Shown: positions 40,134-51,769 of the stretch, one piece after another
Layout of the letters: each line of letters opens with the position of its first letter
Numbering within the stretch: position 1 is the first letter of the stretch
NCBI GenBank assembly: GCA_036429605.1
Contig: CM071591.1
Coordinates: 930,001 to 994,000, forward strand
Length of the DNA: 64,000 nucleotides
Origin: Cladobotryum mycophilum
Taxonomy: Eukaryota; Ascomycota; Sordariomycetes; Hypocreales; Hypocreaceae
Direction of reading: 5' to 3'
Program-made: the position numbers and the translations under genes
Notes under the pieces: model-generated
The model's input: the letters and a program-made list of their open reading frames with translations, nothing else
The model's database searches: none
What the model was told of the DNA's origin: nothing

Positions 40134-40679
40134 ATGGCTTCAGCAGAGCTCACAGCGAGTCTGAGCTACCTCACAGATGCCGCACATCTCCTTCGGACCA
40201 CGGCGCCCGAGACTTCTGCGCACCTCATGAGCCAGCAAGCTAGCCTGCTGTACCACAACGACATTGTTCCGTCTGATGTCCAGCGACAGCATGTTTGCGG
40301 CGCTTGCGGGCACATCATGATTCCAGGGCAAGGCGCCACTCTAAAATTGGAGACACAGAAGGCTTTGAGGAGGAAAAACATAGCAAAAAAAAAGATCGTG
40401 ACTCCCTCAACTGGGCCATCTAAAGTTATCTCATGCGGCTTCTGTGACCGGGTCACCAAGATTACCCTCCCAGTCGCAGAACGAGCGACACGCCGCAAGG
40501 TCACAAAGGCACCAACTTTTTCACAAAACAAACCTCGTGCTGCCGAACCACAAGCACCTACTACTGCCAATGCATCTAGCAAAAAGCGTGCCAAGGGCCG
40601 CAAGGCAGGACTTCAAGCTCTTCTCTCTGGGCAGCGACAGTCTAATTCTCTTTCACTGGCAGACTTTATGCAGAAATAG
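40134..40679 (+). CDS. RNase P/MRP subunit of Rpr2/Rpp21/SNM1 type
   Basis: A single-exon 181-aa protein. The Rpr2-type zinc ribbon is formed by Cys55-GA-Cys58 and Cys101-GF-Cys104, with the typical IPG following the first pair. The N-terminal helices (about 1-45) and basic tail (about 140-165, KKRAKGRK) suit an RNA-binding subunit of the ribonuclease that trims the 5' ends of tRNA precursors or of the related MRP enzyme. Sequence alone does not distinguish Rpr2 from Snm1. The ATG at 40134 is the first in frame, ~220 bp after the CZIB-like gene on the same strand. Confidence 0.85.
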   Translation: MASAELTASLSYLTDAAHLLRTTAPETSAHLMSQQASLLYHNDIVPSDVQRQHVCGACGHIMIPGQGATLKLETQKALRRKNIAKKKIVTPSTGPSKVISCGFCDRVTKITLPVAERATRRKVTKAPTFSQNKPRAAEPQAPTTANASSKKRAKGRKAGLQALLSGQRQSNSLSLADFMQK

Positions 40680-40856
40680 AATCCTGTCTGGAAGTATTAC
40701 AATAAAACTACAGTTAATATACCAACATTACTCGGATTGAGAAGCGCGGGCAGTCTGTAACGTCAGGAGTATGATCATTGAAGTAAGGTCATGAGTTTGT
40801 GTTTTTTCTATATATATGGATATTGGGCCACTAATCTGTGCCACAGAACACCCGAC
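40680..40856. other. Short convergent spacer
   Basis: A spacer of 177 bp between the Rpr2-type gene (+) and the NLR (-); AT-rich, with AATAAA-like words near 40,700 that could serve polyadenylation of the Rpr2-type mRNA. Confidence 0.5.
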
Positions 40857-43800
40857 CTATAGTGTAGGAAACTTATCTTTTGCAAAATGAAACAACAAAG
40901 ACTTACCAGACTTGCATCCTATGACTACCCTGTGTCCGAGGACGGCCGTCGTGTATGTGTCTGCAGGTTGATACTCCTTGGGCAAATATATAATGTCACG
41001 GCCCAAATATGTGATCCACCAAAGTTGATCAGACTTTTCGAACTTCAAGGCATATGGGAGGCGGGGAGTAGTGGGAGGAGGGGATTTGGTGGCGGCATCT
41101 TGTCCGATGTATATAGGCCCCAGCTCCGTCATCACGTACTGTTGGTTCTGGCTTTCAAAGAATAGTTTGTTAAAACCGTTATGATGGCCGGTCATAAATG
41201 ACAGCGAGCATAGCCCTGTATCGAGATCCCAGACTTTGAGAGTGCCGTCGCTCTGCGAAGACAATATCCGCAAGGAGTCTGGAGTCACCGCCACGCTCAC
41301 CACGACGTTGCCAGTGAGTTTTATGCTCTTGAAGCGCTTCCGTGTCTCTGTCTTCCATACGATGATCTCATTATCCATGCCGCTTGATACGATGTATTTA
41401 TCGTCTGGGGAGTATGCAACACAGCGGCAATAATCCCTGTGACCTCGCAGAAACTCGACAGCTTCTTCTTGGCCACCATCCACCTGCCAGATCCCTACCG
41501 TGTAGTCGTCTGACGCTGAAGCAATGAACTTTCCATCTGCCGAGAAAGCCACATACCTGACCCAATCTGAATGACCCTGGAAAATTTTCAGAGAGTTACC
41601 ACTCATCACATCCCAAAGCCGCACTTTGCCATCGTGAGATGCGGATGCTAGTTTTTGTCCGTTGGGTGAAAAGGCCAAACGGTTGACCTTGGATCCATGT
41701 TTCAATGTATGGCTAGTTTGGATTCTCTGGCCGCTGTTTCCATCCCAAAGGCAGATCTCACCACTCTTCAGGCCAGAGGCAATGTACGCCCCATTGCGGC
41801 TTATCGTTATGGCAGATGTTGGGCTATTGGCCTCTTTGTTTGGATCAGAATCGTCCTGGCTGACGCGTTGATGTGCGTACCAGAATCGAAGGAGACAATC
41901 GCGGCCGGATGAAACAATGTACTGGCCCGAAGAGGGAATAGCCACGGATTTTGCCGCCGATCCAGAACATTTTATTTGAGCTTTTCGTTGTCCAGTTTTT
42001 GTATCCCATATGTTGATGGTATTCTGGTCGGTGCTTGACACAAATTGCGATCCATCGGGGAAGAACGCGGACCCAATGACCGCACCCTGATGTTTGAGCA
42101 CAAGGCTCTCCCAAGTCCGAGTGTCCCAAAGTTTTGTAACGCCATCTTCCGAGCTTGTGGCAAGTGTTTTTGAGTCCGGGGTGAATCTCACACTATTAAT
42201 GGAGTCTGCGTGTTCAGAAAATGTTTTTGTGACGGTGAGATTGGTAAGATCCTCGTCCAGATTCTCGATACTTGCATCCCAGATCTTGACTGTTGCATCC
42301 CAGGATCCCGTTGCGATCATCCGCCCATCCGCTGAAAATGTAACACAGCTTATAGTTTCTTCGTGACCAACCCCCTTGACCCGGGCATTGTTGGATAAAT
42401 TGATGACTGTAAGTGTTTCGGCTGCCACCACCGCAAGTCTGTTGCCGTCAGGGGAGAAACTGAGACCCCTGACAAATCCGCCAAAGTTATTGAAGGTTGT
42501 AAAGACTTTGCCAGTGTTTGATTCCCACAAAGTGGTAGTACCATCTTCTGACCCGGAGGCTATCATTCCGGTGCTTGAGATGGCCACACTCCGCACGTAG
42601 TCACCGTGACCCTTCATAGTATGCTGGATAGCTCCAGTTTCTGCATCCCAGATCCGCACCGTCTTGTCGTCGGACCCCGAGGCAATGAAAAGACCGCTAG
42701 GTGAACATGCCATACTTTGAATCCAGCCGGTGTGTCCACCCAACGTCAGAAAGTTTGATGCCCACCTCTCCTCTGTCACAGGAGCCTGAAGTAGGTAGGG
42801 GAAACTTGAAGCTAGATGAGATTGCCTGGTTGGGCTTTGCGTGGGGCAGAACAAAAGTGTGTTGTGACTGTGAACATGCAATGGAATGTCAAATGATTCA
42901 TAAAGTCGGAACAACCTATGGGCGTCCTCAATGATATCAATGACGTTTGAGGGGATTCCTGGCGATGTCTGTAACGAATCATTTGTTAGCTTGTAAAGCT
43001 CAGAGCACTGATTTTAAGGATCAGACATGAAAGAAAAAAGGGGGAGGGAGGCGGCTTACTCGAACTTTCAAGTCCAGTTTGCGTAAAAGTCCCACCGTTG
43101 TTTGAAAATATGGCATCTTCACCACCTGTTCTAGCCACCCGGGAAGATATTTTTCTAGGAATATTCTGACAGCCTCAAGGATTGTCAGAGGTGGAGACTC
43201 GGGTTTGAGGACGTGGTATATCCAGTTCGTCAGAGAGTATTGAATGGAGTCAGTCTGTTTATAGGAGTGTATGAAGAAGTTAGTCAGTGCCTGTAAGCAT
43301 CGCTCAGCCAAGAGGGTATGGTCATGGTCGGGTGGAAGGTCAACTCCCAATGTAATTGCCCTTTGACTATATTCCTTGACTTGACTGTTCAGGAAATGGA
43401 CGTGTTTGCCATCAATCTTTAAGAAGGCGAAACATTTGTTCACTATCGTCTCCGTATCCACAACTGCATCAACGGCCCCATCGCCATCTGTGTCAATCCC
43501 ACTATGGAGGCCACTTAGAACTGCCAGTTCAGAAACATGGAGTGACCATTGTGAAGTACTCATTGCCCAAAGAACTGACCGACAGTATTTACCATCATCT
43601 CTCGGCAATGTCTTGAGTTCCTTTCCGATAAAGTGATACAATTCCTCGAGTTCTTCTGGCAGTTCGTTTAGTCGTCTTAGGGCATACCAATTTTCTTCAG
43701 CAGCCAAAATTCGGCAAACCATACTAACCCACAAGAAGTTGTTAGAAGGCAATGCGTTTTTTTTCATCTGGGATCTAATCTTCTCATGAAGATCATCGTC

Positions 43801-45932
43801 ATATTTTCTTTGCCTTGCCACTTTGGAAACCTCATAAGAGATGTAGGTGGGGAGGATCGACTGGACGCCCTTGTCTGACTGAATCCCCGTGTCGTTAATG
43901 TCGAGGTCTAGATGAAGACATTTCGTAATTTCTTGAGAAACCTTTCCCTTCGCATCGTCCGACGAACTTGTTGATATGAGCCACCTGACGTTTGGTGTAA
44001 TTTCGGCTGATGTCTTTATTAGTTTCAACAGATCAGTTGTTCCAGCCCACCCGTTAGTGGTGAGGCATTCATCGATACCATCGATGATGAGATAGGCTTT
44101 CAAGAAGCTCTCATCCGTGATGAGGTCATAGAATATACCTGAAATAGCCAAAAAGTCATTTGGATATTTGAAATGCTTCCTTCCTGTTGATGTATATTTT
44201 TGTTCTAGATGTTTGATGAGCGGTGGCTGCTGCACGATAAGTTGGTGGATCAGGCTCTTGACAACATGGACAGCACCGTGCTCGTTCCCACATAAGTAAG
44301 CTGCCACCCGCCAAAGTTCCTGCACCACAACCTCTCGTTGGAATGTATTTTGCAATGTTTGGATAATGGCAGAAGACAGCTTCGTCTTGCCTCTGCCGGC
44401 TTTGCCCTGTATCCAAAGAAGTCTATTATGGACTTCGGCTTTCTGCCAATTGAGCCAGTCATCGTAGGCAGTTTCCGAGGCAGCCCAGTCATAGAGGTCA
44501 CTCATAGATTTGGAGTCCCATGAATCCGGAATGATGTGCCCTTCATATAGAGCATCTCCAAGTTGTTGTAGAAGCGCCCATTCTTCCCCGGAAAAGTCTC
44601 GACTGGCAGTATGGCTCTTTTTGACCTTGCTTGACACAACAACTTGGTTCAATTCTTTTTCCATATCTTCATATATATACAGACCCTTCTCTGCATCTAT
44701 AATTGCTGAAATGCTTTCCGATATTTGATCGAATTTCGTGTCTTCGTAAGAAATAAGAATCCTCATTTCAAACAAAAGAATGGACTCGTAGAGATTGGTG
44801 ATTCCCTTCTTTAGTTCATCCTCATTTATTACCGGATCATTTTGGTACTTCATAAGAAGCCTGGGCAAGCCCATATACCCGAGCATCTTCGAAGCAAGAC
44901 GGACGATACCATCACAAGCTTCTTCGGCCATGGAAATTGGATTCAGAAGTATCTGTCAAGCCAACGCGTTAGTCTACACTGCGTATGCAAGCATCACGAC
45001 GTAGTTGTATACTTACCAGCGACGCAGAACAAAGCCCGGCCCAAGCTAATGTCGCATGTGGGAACAGGTTCCACATTCGTTTTATCTTTTCCTTCAATAG
45101 CTTTGCGTTTTGGTTTGGATCAACCGATTTTGGCAGGTTATTATTCTGTCGATCCCCGCCAGATGTCCATTCTGTGACGAATTCCCTCATCTGTGATTCT
45201 CTTTTTTCGGATTATGCTGGCTGATTATGTTTTGGGGGAATCGCTCGTCAAGACGCCATCAGCAGTCCCATTGCGCTCATCCTCTTCATTATGGGACCGG
45301 ATCATGCCTGACAGAATCGTCTCGTATCTCTTCACCACCTCCTTATGATGTTTCTTGAGGTCATCATATGCATCATCCCAAAGTATGCTCGACAAACTTA
45401 TGCTGGGCGGATTCTTTGATTGCTCATCATCAGGGTCTTGAATAGAAATCGGGCCATTCGTCAATTCAGAAGTCTCTTTTTGGACATCCTTAGCCTTGAT
45501 TTGGGAATCCCCATCGTCTTGCTGTCCTGGTGTATTGACCACTTCTGCGTTTCTCTCATTTTCATGTCCATCTTCAATAGTAGATGAGACTGGAGGTTGT
45601 TGGTTACCGATGGTTTTATCGGTGATATTAGGCTTAGATGTTCCGGATTCATGCTTAGAAAGGTCTGAGTCTGGTTCAGTAACAGCGGACGCATCAGCTT
45701 GTCGTTGTTTGTGCGAAGGGGTCGCAACAGCGCCAGCTGGGATTCCAAATTCGATAGCCGTAACTGGAGCTTCCGAGGGCGCTGTTGTATGAATGGATGG
45801 GCTAGGTGCCGAGGTTGGGGGTTCCCGTGAGTGAGTTGAGGAGCGACTTCTATTGGCCACATTTTCCTCGCCCCCCTTTCCCCTTTCTATCCCCTCTAGT
45901 CTTTTTTGCAACTTTTGGAGAATCTTTTTCAT
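40857..45932 (-). CDS. NACHT-WD40 NLR-like (STAND) receptor
   Basis: Exons are 45255-45932, 45017-45190, 43060-44952 and 40857-42968 (1618 aa), all phase 0. The N-terminal 226 residues are mostly Ser/Pro/Thr-rich, ending in an LWDDAYDDLKKHH helix typical of the N-terminal region of fungal STAND proteins; exons 2-3 continue with the predicted helical N-domain (TLAWAGLCSASLILLNP). The NACHT has Walker A GKAGRGKT (467-474) and Walker B LIIDGIDE (572-579), and a winged-helix-like part follows. Exon 4 carries 12-13 WD repeats (for example VRIWDAETG, VKIWDAS, VRLWDVMSG), enough for two seven-bladed propellers. Such proteins oligomerise on ligand sensing and trigger incompatibility or immune-like cell death. 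Introns 2 and 3 have GT-AG borders with CTAAC branch sites; intron 1 (45,191-45,254) uses a weak GTCTTG donor, so the link to exon 1 is less sure. Codon use is more AT-rich than in ZPR1. Confidence 0.88.
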
Positions 45933-46013
45933 CTTGAGGACCAAAGGCCACGGGGCTGATTTTTCGATATAGGACTGCTCGTGTCGAACTAGTGATAGGT
46001 AGAAGACAATTCG

Positions 46014-46560
46014 CTAGATAGATCCTGTAAAGGGGCCACAAAGAACAGCTTTCAGATCATCAAGGTAGTGTTTCGTAAAATGTGTAAAATGAGGATGAGC
46101 TTTGGTGTCAGAGTAAGTGGCCTCAATTGCAATATCCTGTGTTCTTCCGTCCGAGGGCTTTGCAGTTTGAGCCTCTTGGGCATCATTTAATGGCAAGATT
46201 AGCATGTGTTCGCTTCTTTGGGGGCGGTCATACCCAACATTGTACAGCGCCGGATATTTCACCAACGCCGACGGTTGCTGGTCTTTGGGCATTCATGCAC
46301 TGCATGCGGAGAAAGGAATAGCAGTGCCCAATATTAAAACGTGGACAAATCCTGTCTATTTTGTGTGTTTGTCCAGGAGATACCTGATCCAAAGGTGGAT
46401 CGGTGGGGCCCGGTGAGGGTTCGTTGGCATCGCCGCATCCCGTCAATTGTTTCTTGGCCGCCTTGCATATCTGCAGTTGCAGGGGTAAAATGCTACATAC
46501 CAGGTGTTGTAACCCGTCGGATATCGCCATACGAGCATTTGGCTTTGGGTTGGGCTTCAT
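46014..46560 (-). CDS. Small unknown gene upstream of the NLR (2 exons, tentative)
   Basis: Exons are proposed at 46384-46560 and 46014-46277 (146 aa). The intron is 106 nt, GTATCT donor, CCAG acceptor, phase 0. The start is MKPNPKPNARMAISDGLQ, or Met11. The second half (KYPALYNVGYDRPQRSEH; ends GPFTGSI) looks like a real protein but matches no family I know. The stop lies 81 bp upstream of the NLR start on the same strand, so it might instead be an extra 5' part of the NLR gene, or share its transcript. The acceptor choice is uncertain: an earlier AG after GCATGC would lead to a stop soon after in the other frame. Confidence 0.45.
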
Positions 46561-46721
46561 GTCAAAGTCCGATAGAGACTAGATGAATCCTCGATCCTGC
46601 GTCATGGGTCCTCACCACGGAGAGTGAGTAATCTAGAATTAGCGATAGAGCACCCCTTTCATCACCCACAGCCAACGCTCAACCTCAGTTACGCTTCAGC
46701 ACACGTTGGCTCTGAAAAACT
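46561..46721. promoter_or_regulatory. Divergent promoter of the NLR-side and subtilase genes
   Basis: A gap of 161 bp between divergent start codons of the small gene (-) and the ankyrin-subtilase (+). Joint regulation of the two flanks is possible. No clear box stands out. Confidence 0.4.
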
Positions 46722-49700
46722 ATGTCATCAGACGCTCTCATTCAGAACGCAACAAACGCCAGCATGAACCGCACTTCCAAAAACCCAAATTACGATCCGA
46801 CAGAGGATATACTAGGAAGCCTAGGCCTCGAAAAGGGATCAATTGAGGATTTCTGGGATCGTAAGCTGAAAAGCGTTGACTTGGAAGCGGACGACCTGTA
46901 TTATCGGATTGAGAGAACAATCAAGAAATTAGGTTTATTGAAACATGAGGAGGCCTGGGTTATACTCGAGAAGCTTCTTTCTCCCAGCGAGCCCGATGAG
47001 GAGTCGGTTACAAAAAGAAGGTTTATGTTCATAAAGGCCATTGATCAATGGCACAAAAAAAGCAGCATGACGAGATCTATCTAAACACGTTTGCGGGTCG
47101 TTTTATACAGACTCTTTACAATGTTGAGAAAGACGAGGTTTTCAAGCCCATCGATGGTGATGAGACTTTACCACCGTTTCACTATGCGGCAAAGAAAGGA
47201 GATCACGATACTGTCCGGATTGTGGTCGAGAAGCTCAAGAAGTCGAAAGATACCAAAGCAGACGTCATAGAGTCCTTAGGCACTAAATACAAGAACGTCA
47301 CGGCATTCGAACTAGCAACGGAAGACATTTGCGACGAGGTCGTGAAATATTTGCTCGAAGAATATCCAGAATTGGCCGAGCCAGTCTTTTCAGCAGATTC
47401 TTCGTGCATCGAAAAGGTCATCGTAGCAACCACGGCTACGGGGAAATCCGCAGCTCTACCAAATACGAAAAGCCAAAGAGCGCTCAAAATATTTGAGCGA
47501 TTAGTCAATCACGCGGATTCCAAGACCTGGTTGAAAGATACCTGGGAGCGGGCAGTCGACAAGCAAGCAACCTCGATTCTTGAATACCTATTACAAAAGA
47601 AAAAAGGGGGTCGTTTAATACCAACGAACAGGCTGAATCTATAATCAAGAAAGGAACCTATGCTATGTGGCGGTTGTTCGACAATGAGTCGCTTCAGCAA
47701 TTCTTCGACGAGAAGTGTCACTTGCTTCACGATGCAGTTTCCCATAGGCAATCGAAAATCGTCCAAGATATTCTAGAGCGGTTCCCGGATCAGATTGAAA
47801 TCCAGATTGACGACAAACCAAGGAAGCCAAAATACCCATTACAGTTTCTGGTTCAAAATGCAAACATGTCAGAATCATCTTACGATGAGTTAAGAAATCT
47901 TCTCGTACATGCTATGATTAGAAGTAATCTACCTATCCGAGAGATTAAAGATATTGGAGATGACTCAAATGGTAAGTGACTAAGATTTATGCACTGTCCT
48001 GGGCTTGTATTCATCATATATCTAACAACTTGTGCCAATCTAGTGGAGGGTAAGCGAAGTCCCATACTTGAAACTCTCTTGTTGACAATATACTGACGAG
48101 CCAGTGCAATCAATGTCACTTCATTTTTCAGATATCGACACAACTGTCCAAAGTTTCGCCGAATTTGTGGAATCGCTGAGGAAACAAGCTTCAACTTACC
48201 TGAGATTTGAGAGTGTTCTCAAGTACGCCGAATTTCCCGATCTGAATAAACACACCGCTTCGACGCAAAGGCCAAATAAAGACATGTTCAGAACCGAACA
48301 CTCTGAGATAAGCGATGTCATTGATTGGCTGAGATCCCGACAAGTGACAGAAGTCATGAAGTTGGTTGTTCCTGATCGGTTGCATTCACCACACTCCGAT
48401 GACGAAGTTATGCACTGTGTCAACGGCCTTGGTGTCCGGATTCTTGACTGGAAAAAGCCAGATTTGTATCTCCCCAAATTAGACAAGGATTTTCTACGAG
48501 AACTGCACCTCTATAGCAGCGGCAACCAGTCAGTCATTGACCAGTGGTGCAAGGAACTTGGAAATTTTCCCAAGGCAAGTTTTGGCTCCTTCATAATGAA
48601 TGAAGAATGATCTGACTTTGATCAACAGTTAAAACGGCTTCATATACACGTTATTGAGGTACGACTGTCATGCTTGATCCTGCATGTTCTGAAAGTGGCC
48701 ACTTCTAACCAACATTCAATGTGACAGGATCTCGTCAGCGACAAACGAATAGAATCGGTCAAGACAAATATCGAAAAAGAGATTAAAAACATAGGGCTGA
48801 AGCTAAAAGATGACGACCTCAAATTTGACAGTTGCCAATGGATGGCACCAAATGAAGAGACGGTCACTTATCGCAGCATTAACGATATGTGAGTAACGAC
48901 CTTGACATATCCGCAAAACGAATACTCGCTTACCACATTTAAACAGCACTCTAGATGTCGCCGGAAAAGACTTGAAGAATTTCATAAAAAGCTTCCAAGC
49001 TCACTACACAAAAAATAAGGAAAGAAATCTTCGTAGGATCAAAATCGCCCTGATCGACAGTGGAGTAGTTGTTGTCGGCAAACGCGATGCCACAGACCAC
49101 CAACAACCTGAGTACGGGAGCGACATTGCTCAAAGAATTGTTGATGGCGTGTCATTCGTTAGCAGTGGCAACCAAGAGTACCTCTGGTGGCATGCCTCAG
49201 AACCACATGGAACACAGATGGCAACAATCATCTGTGCCATGAATCCATGCTGTGATCTCTACGTTGCCAAGGTGGCTGAGACAAAAACGTCCGGTCTCAC
49301 CGCGGTCAATGTCGCCAAGGTATGTACGACAGGATCGCTGCCAAACAGCGCAAGATAAATCGTCACAGGATTTAAGCTAACAGTGTCGATTAACCATGGA
49401 GGCCATTCAATGGGCAATACAAAAGAAGGTAGACATCATTTCGCTGAGTCTTGTCGTCTTTGGCGGCCACTCCAAAGACCTCGCCGAGGCGCTCGAACTA
49501 GCGAAGAAGGAGAATATCGTTGTCCTCTGCAGCACAGCGGATGAGGGCTACAGTCACAGTCACGATATCCTCAATCAGATGAAATATCGAGCCGAAAAGG
49601 TCATCTCTATCGCAGCCTGCAATCAACACGGTAAACCCCTTGATCAAAGTCAAGAGGACAAGAGCATCTTCCGCTTCAGCGGCGACAGAATTCAGATAGG

Positions 49701-50031
49701 GGCCGTTCCATTCCTTAAATCTGATAACCACGTAACCGGGAGCTCTGTCGCAACGGCAATTGCTGCTGCCACAGCTTCCCTGATCCTGTCATGTTGTTAC
49801 ATCTCCAACAAGTACAACACGGAAACACCCGAGACGGAAACTTGGAAGCACGACTTTGTTCAGCGCATGTTTCATCTAATGTCCGAAAATGCAACATCTA
49901 TTCCGAGTGGTCCTTGGGTTAGACCTCACAATTTGTGCGGGAAGAACAAGCTTAAGGGTAAATTCGACTTTCAGGCTTTGGTGAATAGGGCTTATAATTC
50001 AGTCGAAAAGTATGTGTGGCAAGAGGAATGA
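46722..50031 (+). CDS. Ankyrin-subtilisin (S8 peptidase) protein, with two frameshifts and a microexon
   Basis: Exons are 46722-47971, 48044-48049, 48105-48574, 48629-48658, 48728-48888, 48947-49319 and 49402-50031. Exon 1 needs one extra base at an A7 run (47,055-47,061) and one at an A6G5 run (47,600-47,610); then all phases agree and the product is 973 aa. Ankyrin-like repeats occur around PPFHYAAKKGDHDTV and CHLLHDAVSHRQSKIV in the first 400 residues. The S8 domain has Asp677 (IALIDSG), His727 (PHGTQMA) and Ser879 (TGSSVAT). The usual oxyanion Asn is replaced by Asp811 (STADEG). There is no signal peptide, so it should act inside the cell. Intracellular S8 domains occur in fungal NLR systems, and HET-Q2 of Podospora is a subtilase that activates a gasdermin; a similar role here is inference. 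Introns are short with CTAAC/CTGAC branch sites; one is GC-AG (48,575-48,628). Confidence 0.82.
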
Positions 50032-50381
50032 TGAGGTTTTGTATACTAGGGCATTGCTGAATACACTGGACACAAGATCATTTAGCAGACTTGCAGATAT
50101 GGTGCATCTATCTTGCGAGCCTGACGGATGATCGCGATGACTCCCCAAGCATACCGGCCCAAAATTAAACCAGTCTCCCTTCCCACGAATGGCGTAAAGA
50201 ATAGGGGTAGACAGAGACAGGCACGCATTTGTATTTGTAATGAATCTGTATGCATGAGTGCCCAACCATATTATATTTATCCCCTCATTGCCTTTTCCCA
50301 GTCATAGCCCTCGCCCCAAGAAAAAGTAGAGAAGTACATATATATATATAGCATGTCGAGTTGGGCCGCTGGAAGAAGATC
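50032..50381. other. Intergenic, upstream of the 329-aa protein
   Basis: The spacer of 350 bp has a TA-repeat (about 50,336-50,350) roughly 35 bp before the next ATG, which could serve as a TATA-like element. Nothing else seen. Confidence 0.45.
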
Positions 50382-51371
50382 ATGTTGCAACCTTTGTTAT
50401 CCCAAACCTCGAGCAAAACAATGGACAAGGACAATTTTTATGAAGACCTAGATCCGGACTTTGACCAAAGCCTCGGAGCTTTCAAAACGTCCAACCCGAC
50501 AGACAATCGATACCAGCGGCAGTTCATTCGCATCTCAAAGCAGAGATCGGAGTTTAAGAAGACTGTAGAGCTGGTGCTCTGTGTTCATGGATGGAAAAGG
50601 CCAGACAAGAAGGAGCCTATGACGTTGATCATACTGGGCGTCTACTTGAAGTGCCACGCAAAGAATTTCCGCTACCAGTCTGTGAGGATCGGGCTGAGCT
50701 TTCATGAGGATGACAAAGCAGACCCGTCAAAGGCTGTTGAGGCATCTCCTCAAGTGGTGGCATACGCCCCATTCGTCAGGGAGCAGCGCTGGAACGTGAC
50801 GAGCTCATCCAACGAAGACGCCCATAGCTACGGTGCTTCTCTAGGAGGCGGGCAATTCGTGACCCTGGACGCAAACGCCAAAAAGGAGGCATCAGTCTCC
50901 TACACGCGCAAACACTTCGACAAGGGAACGGCCGATCGTTTGTACGACGAGAATACAGGGCGCGTCTACGGGGTGGAGTGGTACTGCGAGCAAAACCAGC
51001 TCGAACAGTACGGTGTCGAGCCGCACTTTCACCTAGCCGTCCTAGTCGACAGGAAGCACGACGCAAACAACAATCCCGTTACCTATAGCGCCATCTTTGA
51101 CATGAAGATTGAAGCAGGCTTTGCGCACGATTTCAGGCAGGAAATCCGGCGTCTTTTCAGATTGCGGAAGCCGGAGGACGACCCGATATATTTTGATCCA
51201 TCCAGGGAGGAGCCACAGGTGCATGGACTGGACGGAGTCGGGAAAAAGCTTCTGGAGAAGATCAAGATTGACAATCTAGGAGAGTTGGCGGAGGGGGAAG
51301 AACTCAGTCAACTACTGAATATTCCGGGAATGACCTTTTCTGGCCTTGAAGCAATGTCGCCGCCATCTTGA
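50382..51371 (+). CDS. Uncharacterised 329-aa protein with helix-hairpin-helix-like tail
   Basis: A single exon from ATG 50382 (MLQPLLSQ; a later start MDKDNFYED at 50421 is possible) to TGA. The middle (about residues 45-250) reads as alternating strands with a Gly-rich GASLGGGQF segment, an AYAPFVREQRW stretch and a GRVYGVEWYCEQNQ stretch, suggesting a mostly beta fold. The last 50 residues (HGLDGVGKKLLEKIK ... LLNIPGMT) look like two helix-hairpin-helix-type motifs, or a small SAM-like helical bundle. I recognise no named family. No signal peptide or membrane helix. It lies 350 bp downstream of the ankyrin-subtilase on the same strand. This makes it a candidate partner or substrate of that protease, but nothing in the sequence proves it. 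Confidence 0.75.
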   Translation: MLQPLLSQTSSKTMDKDNFYEDLDPDFDQSLGAFKTSNPTDNRYQRQFIRISKQRSEFKKTVELVLCVHGWKRPDKKEPMTLIILGVYLKCHAKNFRYQSVRIGLSFHEDDKADPSKAVEASPQVVAYAPFVREQRWNVTSSSNEDAHSYGASLGGGQFVTLDANAKKEASVSYTRKHFDKGTADRLYDENTGRVYGVEWYCEQNQLEQYGVEPHFHLAVLVDRKHDANNNPVTYSAIFDMKIEAGFAHDFRQEIRRLFRLRKPEDDPIYFDPSREEPQVHGLDGVGKKLLEKIKIDNLGELAEGEELSQLLNIPGMTFSGLEAMSPPS

Positions 51372-51769
51372 GGCGCTGCCTAGAAGCTACTACATGAACT
51401 GACAGATGGAGTTTGCAGTTTGTCAAGGGGGGGGGTTACCCCTCCACGCGGGGTAACAGTCTCCAGTGGCAATAAGGAACGTTTACGAATTACATTAAGT
51501 AGGTAGCTAGCTAGATCATTACCAATAGTAACCTACTACTCACTGTGCTTCTGGTAAATAGTTCCGTACTTGTTTATCGTATTGTTGAAGGCCCCGAGTG
51601 GGACCTTGTGTAGGTGTTGAAGGCGTGTTCTAGGACCCACTGCCTGCTCGACTCAGAACTTTATATAGACAGGATTAGCAAAATCTCAAGGCTTCTTCTA
51701 GGTGTGAGCCTAGCTGATTTTCTTTTGGCTTCATCTCCTTCTACAGTTAACTTGACCAACAGCCTTTCC
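51372..51769. other. Intergenic spacer
   Basis: About 400 bp between the stop of the 329-aa protein and the decayed 3' end of the NLR pseudogene. It has a G-run near 51,428 with a short inverted repeat (GGTTACCCC/GGGGTAAC) at about 51,434-51,456. No coding frame seen. Confidence 0.5.

Noticed and set aside
47055..47061. Programmed -1 ribosomal frameshift at the A7 run
   Set aside because: The codon before the run is CAC, so the standard slippery pattern is not met, and a second identical type of break follows in the same exon. A missing base is simpler.
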